Shown here: in pieces, positions 57,998 to 64,000 of the stretch
How positions within the stretch are numbered: the first letter of the stretch is position 1
How the letters are laid out: each line of letters opens with the position of its first letter
NCBI RefSeq assembly: GCF_003007685.1
Contig: NZ_PXNN01000011.1
Location: 620,001 to 684,000, forward strand
Reading direction: 5' to 3'
From: Marinobacter halophilus
Lineage (GTDB): Bacteria > Pseudomonadota > Gammaproteobacteria > Pseudomonadales > Oleiphilaceae
DNA: 64,000 bases
Notes under the pieces: generated by a model
The model's input: only the letters and a program-made list of their open reading frames with translations
What the model was told of the DNA's origin: nothing
Databases searched by the model: none
Position numbers and translations under genes: made by a program

Positions 57998-59011
57998 ATG
58001 AAAGCATTTTTCCATCCTACGCAAGATCTGCATATTCCCAAAACGTATTTCACACGGGGCCAGATGCGCCAACCTCAGGAGGTGCCAGACCGCACCAGTC
58101 AAATGCTGGAGGGCCTGAAAGCAATGGGAATCCCGGTGCTGGAACCGGCCGATCAGGGCGCGGCCGCGATTTCCCGGGTGCACGATCTGGGCTATCTCCG
58201 GTTTCTGGAGTCGGCCCACCACCGCTGGATGGAGATGGACGACTGGGGCGATGAAGTGATGTCCAATATCTTCGTGCGCTCGCCCAACGCCATGCGCGGT
58301 ATCCTGGCCGAAGCCGCCTGTTATCAGGCCGATGGCAGCTGCCCGATCGGTGAAAACACCTGGAAAGCCGCCTACTGGTCCGCCCAGTCCGCACTCGCCG
58401 CAGCCGACGCCCTGATCGCTGGAGAGCGCACCGCCTACGCGGTGTGCCGCCCGCCCGGGCACCACGCCCGCAAGGATGCCGCCGGTGGTTTCTGCTACTT
58501 GAACAACGCGGCCATTGCGGCTGAGCACCTGAAAAGCCGGTTCCCGCGCGCGGTCATTTTTGATACCGACATGCACCACGGCCAGGGCATTCAGGAAATT
58601 TTTTACGAACGCAGCGACGTGCTGTACATCTCCATTCACGGCGACCCCACCAACTTTTACCCGGTGGTCAGTGGCTTTGAAAACGAACGTGGCGAAGGCG
58701 AAGGCTACGGCTACAACATCAACCTCCCCATGCCCCATGGCGCCAGTGAAGACGACTTCTTTACCAAGGTGGACGAGGCGCTGGCGGCGATACGGCTGTA
58801 TCAACCGGATGTGCTGATCCTGCCGCTCGGCTTTGATATCTACAAGAACGACCCGCAGGCCAAGGTCTCGGTATCGTCGGAAGGCTTCTGCCGGCTCAGC
58901 ACCCACATCCGTCAACTGGGGCTGCCCACGCTGGTGGTGCAAGAAGGCGGGTACGATCTGGACACCCTGAGCGAGAATGTCCAGCAGTTCTTCAAAGGTC
59001 TCGCAGGCTGA
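57998..59011 (+). CDS. HDAC-like deacetylase, acetylpolyamine amidohydrolase type
   Basis: A 337-residue metal-dependent deacetylase. Catalytic His pair in RPPGHHARKD (about 150-159), zinc ligands in DTDMHHGQG (about 188-196), and the later ILPLGFDIYKNDP region. The N-terminal FHPTQDLHIPKTYF and the E-x-P-x-R segment are typical of acetylpolyamine amidohydrolases, which remove acetyl groups from N-acetylputrescine and N-acetylcadaverine. The adjacent divergent gabD fits polyamine-to-GABA-to-succinate breakdown. A histone- or acetoin-type function cannot be excluded. AAGGAGG precedes the ATG. Confidence 0.85.
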   Translation: MKAFFHPTQDLHIPKTYFTRGQMRQPQEVPDRTSQMLEGLKAMGIPVLEPADQGAAAISRVHDLGYLRFLESAHHRWMEMDDWGDEVMSNIFVRSPNAMRGILAEAACYQADGSCPIGENTWKAAYWSAQSALAAADALIAGERTAYAVCRPPGHHARKDAAGGFCYLNNAAIAAEHLKSRFPRAVIFDTDMHHGQGIQEIFYERSDVLYISIHGDPTNFYPVVSGFENERGEGEGYGYNINLPMPHGASEDDFFTKVDEALAAIRLYQPDVLILPLGFDIYKNDPQAKVSVSSEGFCRLSTHIRQLGLPTLVVQEGGYDLDTLSENVQQFFKGLAG

Positions 59012-59012
59012 A

Positions 59013-60467
59013 TCACGCGGCCGGGGCGTATACCTTGACGTTATTGTGGCCGTCGGCCCGCAAGTGACCGGCGTGCATCCGGCTCATGGTGCCCCGGTCA
59101 CAATAAAGCAGGTATTGGCGGTCACCGGACAGGGCCGATAACTGCTGGCTCAGCTCGTAGAAGGGAATCTTGAGCACTTTGTTGTTGGTTAACGCCAGCG
59201 GTGCGCGCGCCTCCTCTGAGGGGTGGCGAACGTCGATGATGACATCGGCCACCGCCGGTGTTTGCACCAGCTCGACCTCCTCCGGCGTGGTGACACTGTC
59301 CAGCAGCTTGCTGACCATCACATCGGTGCGGGCGCTGACCGCTTGCGCCAGCACCTCCGGATTGAGGTTGGCCTCATCTTCCTCAACCCGGTGCAGCCTG
59401 GCGCGCGTTACCGGCTTACTGGAAATCACACCACAGTATTCCGGCATGTTGCGGGCAAAAGGTTCGGTGCCAATGTTCCTGGCAATCCGGATGATCTCCT
59501 GTTTGTCCATGGCAATCAGCGGTCGCAACACCACTTCGTCACTGGCCCGGTCGACGACGTTCAGGTTGGTCAGGGTCTGGCTCGATACCTGCGCTACAGC
59601 GTCGCCCATCACCAGACCGGTGGCCGAATAGTATCGGGCGATTTCAGCTGCCGCTTTCAGCATCTGACGTTTCAGCACCACGCCCCAGTGGCGGTGATTC
59701 ACTGAGCGCATGATTTCGGCCACCACACCGTCAAACGGCACCGAGATAAACCTCACGCTGTGAGACGCACCATAACGCTGCCAAAGATAATGCACCACCT
59801 GACGCACCCCGACCTCATGTGCCGGCCCACCAAGGTTGAAAAACAGGAAATGGCTGCGGATGCCCCGGCGCATCATCAGATATGCGGCAACCGACGAGTC
59901 ATAGCCCCCGGAGATCAGCGTCATCACGGTTTCAATGGTACCCAAAGGATAGCCACCCAGACCCTCATGACGCCGGTGAGCAATGTGGAACTGCGCTTCG
60001 TTCAGCTCGATGCGCACTTCCAGATCCGGATGCTTCAGGTTTACGCCGCTGGCGTCTGATGCCCGCAGCAACGCTGCACCCACTGAGCGCTCAAGGTCAA
60101 TGGAACGGAAGTCATGTCTGCCGTGACGGCGCACCCGCACCGCAAAGGTTTGGCCCGCCAGGCGGTCAGCGTAGGCCTGCACGGCCTTGTCACCGACATC
60201 TCCCAGACCGACGAACGGAAACACCCCGATCTCCTGGATGGTAGCGATACCAGGAATGCGAGTCAGCTCATCAATAGCTGGTCCTTCCAGGCCGCGGCCA
60301 TCGGGAAGCTCTACATCCACCCGGTCCCAGCTGCCATCCACCCGGATGTCGTGGTCCAGACGAGCTAACAGCTTACGGATATTCTGGCGCAGCTGACGCA
60401 TCTGCTGGTTACGGACAGGTTTACTCTTGATAGCCACTTCCGGGGCGGGACGGATTAGCAATTTCAT
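59013..60467 (-). CDS. thiI: tRNA 4-thiouridine synthase / thiamine thiazole sulfurtransferase ThiI
   Basis: A 484-residue protein with a ferredoxin-like/THUMP N-terminal part (1-165), the PP-loop SGGYDSSVAAYLMMRRG (about 183-199), and a C-terminal rhodanese domain with the persulfide cysteine C456 in YLLYCDRGT, the same number as in E. coli. It transfers sulfur to U8 of tRNA and supplies sulfur for thiazole synthesis. The long form with a rhodanese domain is typical of gammaproteobacteria. It ends one base before the convergent deacetylase gene. Confidence 0.96.
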   Translation of the reverse strand: MKLLIRPAPEVAIKSKPVRNQQMRQLRQNIRKLLARLDHDIRVDGSWDRVDVELPDGRGLEGPAIDELTRIPGIATIQEIGVFPFVGLGDVGDKAVQAYADRLAGQTFAVRVRRHGRHDFRSIDLERSVGAALLRASDASGVNLKHPDLEVRIELNEAQFHIAHRRHEGLGGYPLGTIETVMTLISGGYDSSVAAYLMMRRGIRSHFLFFNLGGPAHEVGVRQVVHYLWQRYGASHSVRFISVPFDGVVAEIMRSVNHRHWGVVLKRQMLKAAAEIARYYSATGLVMGDAVAQVSSQTLTNLNVVDRASDEVVLRPLIAMDKQEIIRIARNIGTEPFARNMPEYCGVISSKPVTRARLHRVEEDEANLNPEVLAQAVSARTDVMVSKLLDSVTTPEEVELVQTPAVADVIIDVRHPSEEARAPLALTNNKVLKIPFYELSQQLSALSGDRQYLLYCDRGTMSRMHAGHLRADGHNNVKVYAPAA

Positions 60468-60588
60468 AAAAAAGTCTTAGATCGGATTAACGTCGGGTAG
60501 CGTAAAAAGCGGAAAGGCCTTAGTGTACTCTTTTGCCCAAGCGGCTCAAAATCCGTCATTGCCGAAACCATCAGGAGCTCCACCACCG

Positions 60589-61971
60589 ATGACCGAACCC
60601 ACCATGAATGCCCTGGTCTCTCCAGAGGGCAGCCTCGAAATACTGTCCAACCACGAGGTAAACCGTCTCAAGGACAAGAGCGAGGGTGGCTTGTATCGTT
60701 TGTTCCGCCAGTGCGCTCTGGCTGTACTCAACACCGGCGTTGAGACCGACGATTGTCAGGAGTTGATGGAGGCACATGCCGATTTTGATGTACGCCTGGT
60801 GCCCCAACCACGGGGCCTCAAACTGGAACTGATCAACGCGCCCGGCCATGCCTTTGTCGACGGCGAGATGCTCAGGGCCATTCGTGAGCACCTTTTTTCG
60901 GTGTTGCGCGATATTGTTTACAGCAACTCCATCCCCAACACCGTGGCCGGTTTCCGCCGGGACAATCCGGAAGAAATCACCAATCTGGTGTTCCACATTC
61001 TGCGTAACGCGCGAGTACTGGAAGCCGGGCGTCAACCCGATATCGTGGTGTGTTGGGGTGGCCACTCCATCAGTCACGATGAATACCAGTACAGCAAAGA
61101 CGTAGGCCATCAGCTTGGTCTGCGCGCTCTGAGCATTTGCACCGGTTGCGGCCCGGGCGCCATGAAAGGCCCCATGAAAGGCGCCACCATTGGTCATGCC
61201 AAACAACGGGTTAAGAACGGTCGATACATCGGCATTACCGAGCCGGGCATCATCGGGGCCGAGGCTCCCAACCCCATTGTCAACGAGCTGGTGATCATGC
61301 CGGACATCGAGAAACGCCTGGAAGCGTTCGTCCGCTGTGGTCACGGCGTGATCGTGTTCCCGGGTGGTGTCGGTACCGCCGAAGAGATTCTTTACCTGCT
61401 GGGCATTCTGTTGCACCCGGATAACGCGGACCTGCCGTTTCCGGTGGTGTTCACCGGCCGTCAGGACAACGCGGAATATTTCGAGATGATCGACAAGTTC
61501 ATCCGCAATGCCCTGGGCGATGAAGCCGCCAGCAAATACGAAATCATCATTGATGACCCGGCCCGGGTCGCACAGACCATGAAGCAAGGCATGAAGGAAG
61601 TGGAAACCTTCCGCCGTGCCATGCAAGACGCTTACTATTTCAATTGGATGCTGAAAATCGACCCAGTGTTTCAGCTACCGTTCGAGCCCGACCACGATAA
61701 TATGCGGGCGCTGGAGCTGCATCGGGACCAGCCAGTGCATCTGATTGCGGCCAATCTACGCAAGGCTTTCAGCGGCATTGTGGCGGGGAACGTAAAAGAA
61801 AACGGAATTCGACAGATTCAGGCGAAAGGCCCGTTCGAGATTGCTGGCGACCCGACGCTGATCAAGCCTCTCGAGGCCATGCTGGAGCAGTTTATAGCAC
61901 AAAACCGAATGAAGTTGCCGGGCTCATCGGCTTACCGACCGAGCTACCGGATTGTCAGTGGCGCGGCGTAA
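60589..61971 (+). CDS. ppnN: Nucleotide 5'-monophosphate nucleosidase PpnN
   Basis: A 460-residue LOG-family protein (YgdH/PpnN), close to the E. coli length of 454. N-terminal LSNHEVNRLKD, SLLELINAP-like segment LKLELINAPGHAFVDG, and the LOG motif PGGVGTAEEILYLLGI with CTGCGPGAMKGPMKGA. PpnN splits purine and pyrimidine monophosphates to base and ribose-5-phosphate and is activated by ppGpp. The start at 60589 follows AGGAG by 11 bases; an in-frame upstream extension (60523) and ATG at 60604 are alternatives. Confidence 0.93.
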   Translation: MTEPTMNALVSPEGSLEILSNHEVNRLKDKSEGGLYRLFRQCALAVLNTGVETDDCQELMEAHADFDVRLVPQPRGLKLELINAPGHAFVDGEMLRAIREHLFSVLRDIVYSNSIPNTVAGFRRDNPEEITNLVFHILRNARVLEAGRQPDIVVCWGGHSISHDEYQYSKDVGHQLGLRALSICTGCGPGAMKGPMKGATIGHAKQRVKNGRYIGITEPGIIGAEAPNPIVNELVIMPDIEKRLEAFVRCGHGVIVFPGGVGTAEEILYLLGILLHPDNADLPFPVVFTGRQDNAEYFEMIDKFIRNALGDEAASKYEIIIDDPARVAQTMKQGMKEVETFRRAMQDAYYFNWMLKIDPVFQLPFEPDHDNMRALELHRDQPVHLIAANLRKAFSGIVAGNVKENGIRQIQAKGPFEIAGDPTLIKPLEAMLEQFIAQNRMKLPGSSAYRPSYRIVSGAA

Positions 61972-61994
61972 GCCGCACCACTGCAACATCGCAA

Positions 61995-62330
61995 TTACTT
62001 GCCGCCGTCGGCTGGCAGGCTGGCGTAGAAGGCTGCCAGATTGGCGATGTCGGCATCGCTCAGGCCGGTTGCCTGGCCCTGCATGACCGCCGACTGGCCA
62101 CCTTGGCGCTGGCCATTTTTGTAAGCTTTCAGAGAAGCCACCAGATACTGCTCTTTCTGGCCGGCCAGGTTCGGATACATCGGGATCTGGGAGATACCGT
62201 TCTGCCCGTGGCAAGCCGCGCAAACCGCTGCTTTGGCTTTACCAGCTTCAGCATCGGCCGCTACAGCCGCAACCGGAACGACAGTGCCCAGAGCAAAAAG
62301 ACCGGCAACCGCGAAGTGTTTCAGATTCAT
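61995..62330 (-). CDS. Small periplasmic c-type cytochrome
   Basis: A 111-residue protein with a signal peptide ([17 protein letters not shown]) and one haem c site, CAACHGQNG (about 37-45). The sixth ligand is probably methionine in [12 protein letters not shown]. It is of the cytochrome c5/c553-like class, a soluble electron carrier to terminal oxidases or denitrification enzymes. GAGAGG precedes the ATG at 62330; an in-frame GTG 9 bases earlier is also possible. It is convergent with ppnN. Confidence 0.92.
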   Translation of the reverse strand: MNLKHFAVAGLFALGTVVPVAAVAADAEAGKAKAAVCAACHGQNGISQIPMYPNLAGQKEQYLVASLKAYKNGQRQGGQSAVMQGQATGLSDADIANLAAFYASLPADGGK

Positions 62331-62556
62331 TGTGTTCACCCTCTCATCGTTTTAACGTTTACACACCGGCGCTTGTGACCGGACAGTAAATCAGAATTCA
62401 CTTATAACACAGGCGGCCCATGGCTCAAATGTGATAGATCAAGGACATCCGTGCGACCATGGTCTTGTTTTACGCTTGAATTGAGTAAACGACAGTACGA
62501 ACAAACCGTTAAACACATCCGATAACAGCGCAACCCGATTGCCGGAGACACACTTC

Positions 62557-63660
62557 ATGCCCGTAGAGGTCCAGGAACTCGCCTGCCGCCAAGGCCACAT
62601 CGGCCTGCTGACGCTGAACGCCCCGAACACCCTGAATGCCCTGACCGAAGACATGGTCATGCAGGCTCAGGAAGCACTGGATCGGTGGGCAACAGACAGC
62701 CGGATCTGCCTGGTGGTGCTGCGGGGTGCCGGTGAACGGGGCTTCTGCGCCGGCGGCAATATCCGAACGCTGTACGATGGCCTCATGGGGCATGGCGATA
62801 CCGAAGCCCCCGCTCGCTTCTTTACCCGGGAATACCGCCTGAATTACCGCCTGTACCGCTTTCCCAAGCCGGTGGTTGGCGTGGCACAGGGCGTGGTAAT
62901 GGGGGGCGGCCTGGGTTTGCTGTCGGCCTGCCGTTACCGCCTGGTCACTCCCGATGTAACCCTCGCCATGCCGGAAATCAGCATCGGCCTTTTTCCGGAT
63001 GTCGGGGCCAGCTGGTTTCTGAACCGTCTGCCCGGCCGCCTGGGACTGTTCATGGGTTTGACCGGCGCACGCCTTAACGTCAGCGACGCGCTTCGCGTTG
63101 GTCTGGCCGACCTGGTGGTTGACGCCGATCACACGGAAACGCTGTTGGCCCGGTTGCAAGAGGAACGCTGGACTGGCGGCCAGGCAGCCGATGACAATCG
63201 ACTGTTCCGGCTGCTCAACCAGCTCGATGCTCTGGATTATCGGGCGCTGACACCCGGCCATCTGGAGCGGCACGAGCAGACCATTGCACGGCTCAGCGCC
63301 GGCGACGAGTTGCCGGGTATTGTCGAACGGTTGCTGGCCTCAGAAAGCGACGATCCCTGGTGGCAAACCTGCATGCAAACGCTCAGACAGGGCTGCCCGG
63401 TGACTGCCTGGCTGGTGTGGAATCAATTGCGCAAAGGCCAACAGATGTCCCTGAAGGACATTTTCCGGATGGAACTGGCGATGGCAATGGAGTGTACCCG
63501 CAGGCCCGATCTGGCTGAAGGCATCCGGGCCCTGATGGTCGATAAGGATCGCTCACCAATCTGGTCGTATGCCTCCGTCGCCGATGTACCGCAGGAGGTT
63601 GTCAAGCAGCATTTTCCGCCGGTGTGGGACGATTCAGACGACCCGATGGCACTGGATTGA
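62557..63660 (+). CDS. 3-hydroxyisobutyryl-CoA-hydrolase-like enoyl-CoA hydratase family protein
   Basis: A 367-residue crotonase-fold protein of the ECH_2/HIBYL-CoA hydrolase group, longer than a simple enoyl-CoA hydratase (about 260). Oxyanion-hole parts GFCAGGNIRTLYDG and GVVMGGGLGLLSACRYRLVTP, and the family-typical AMPEISIGLFPDVGASWF. It probably hydrolyses 3-hydroxyisobutyryl-CoA in valine breakdown, or an analogous CoA ester. GGAG precedes the start at 62557; ATG at 62539 lacks one. It is divergent from the cytochrome gene. Confidence 0.9.
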   Translation: MPVEVQELACRQGHIGLLTLNAPNTLNALTEDMVMQAQEALDRWATDSRICLVVLRGAGERGFCAGGNIRTLYDGLMGHGDTEAPARFFTREYRLNYRLYRFPKPVVGVAQGVVMGGGLGLLSACRYRLVTPDVTLAMPEISIGLFPDVGASWFLNRLPGRLGLFMGLTGARLNVSDALRVGLADLVVDADHTETLLARLQEERWTGGQAADDNRLFRLLNQLDALDYRALTPGHLERHEQTIARLSAGDELPGIVERLLASESDDPWWQTCMQTLRQGCPVTAWLVWNQLRKGQQMSLKDIFRMELAMAMECTRRPDLAEGIRALMVDKDRSPIWSYASVADVPQEVVKQHFPPVWDDSDDPMALD

Positions 63661-63700
63661 GCGACAACCGGTGAGAAGGCAACAGGCGCTGGCCTTCTGA

Positions 63701-64000
63701 CTAACGGGCCGCGCCCGCCTGCACCAACAGCATTTCCAGATCCTGGTTGTTGCTGGCCCGGGCAAGATCCAGCGCCGTTCGACCGCCGGTGCCCCGGTAA
63801 TGCACATCGGCCCCAGCAGCCAGCAGCATCTCGGCGGTCAGCAAATCACCGCTGTTGACCACCCTCATCAGCAGCGACTTGCCACCCTGACTGACGTTAA
63901 CGTTGGCGCCAGCTGCCAGCAGGGTCCGGACCACCGCCAGATGACCGTTTTCGGCGGCGCGAATGACCGGAGTAGAGCCGCTGTCGTCCCGGGCGTTCAC
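63701..64000 (-). CDS. Ankyrin-repeat protein, 3' end only
   Basis: The frame continues past the right edge; about 99 residues are visible and the stop is at 63701. Three ankyrin-type repeats are seen (TPVIRAAENGHLAVVRTLLAAGANVN, then LMRVVNSGDLLTAEMLLAAGADV, then TALDLARASNNQDLEMLLVQAGA split across the motif). Such repeats bind proteins; the partner is unknown. A GTG at the right edge is in frame, but whether it is a start cannot be judged from the window. Confidence 0.8.
   Translation of the reverse strand: MNARDDSGSTPVIRAAENGHLAVVRTLLAAGANVNVSQGGKSLLMRVVNSGDLLTAEMLLAAGADVHYRGTGGRTALDLARASNNQDLEMLLVQAGAAR

Noticed and set aside
62429..62442. Possible FNR or CRP site before the cytochrome c gene (ATGTGATAGATCAA)
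   Set aside because: Only one half matches each consensus; too weak to list as a site.

Overview
The window looks like a chromosomal segment of a marine gammaproteobacterium, most likely Marinobacter or a close relative. The evidence is the protein families themselves: MnmH, UvrD, ThiI, PpnN and PstSCAB-PhoU of gammaproteobacterial type, a CsrB/RsmZ-like RNA with a GacA/UvrY-type upstream box, a FliA-type chemotaxis promoter, and a GC-rich, tightly packed gene order. The genus is inferred by eye and was not tested by a search. I saw no rRNA, tRNA, CRISPR array, transposase or phage gene.

Layout. 0-5.4 kb: end of a VanZ-like gene, a GGA-rich regulatory RNA, mnmH, a MscS channel, a YbaK-type editing protein, a UbiH-family hydroxylase and a HIT hydrolase. 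5.4-11 kb: phosphate regulon pstS-pstC-pstA-pstB-phoU on the minus strand, with a Pho box before pstS. 11-17.2 kb: a thioesterase and an ACR3/BASS-type transporter, then the arginine deiminase operon (YfcC-type antiporter, arcA, arcB, arcC). 17.4-26.2 kb: a redox block containing a haem-binding EB_dh-like protein with a DUF2231-like membrane partner, and a separate cluster of a PepSY/flavoreductase, a DUF2271 protein, a small PepSY protein and a ferric-reductase-like protein, divergent from a two-component system. 26.2-35 kb: DHOD-like protein plus pyruvate:ferredoxin oxidoreductase, a universal stress protein with a SulP transporter, and NhaB. 35-44.6 kb: a frameshifted helD, a DUF3524 glycosyltransferase (QTMAN type), an MFS carrier with a DksA-like protein, an unusual eukaryotic-type UMP-CMP kinase carrying an extra N-terminal domain, another MFS carrier, an SDR, a PsiE-like protein and a cupin. 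44.7-49.6 kb: a full arsenic island (arsJ, its GAPDH, an ArsC-ArsR fusion, arsH, acr3). 49.7-64 kb: uppP, uvrD, a FliA-dependent chemoreceptor followed by a porin and a small binding protein, a succinate-semialdehyde dehydrogenase, an HDAC-like deacetylase, thiI, ppnN, a cytochrome c, a HIBYL-CoA-hydrolase-like protein and the end of an ankyrin-repeat gene.

How they fit together. The arsenic genes cover arsenate reduction and sensing (one fused protein), arsenite export (ACR3), organoarsenical oxidation (ArsH) and arsenate removal as 1-arseno-3-phosphoglycerate (GAPDH plus ArsJ). The arc operon gives fermentative ATP from arginine. The 19.4-26.2 kb cluster looks like a signal-controlled route for passing electrons across the inner membrane. 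The most unexpected gene is the kinase at 40172-41215, which reads like a eukaryotic UMP-CMP kinase fused to a domain pattern I associate with protist proteins.
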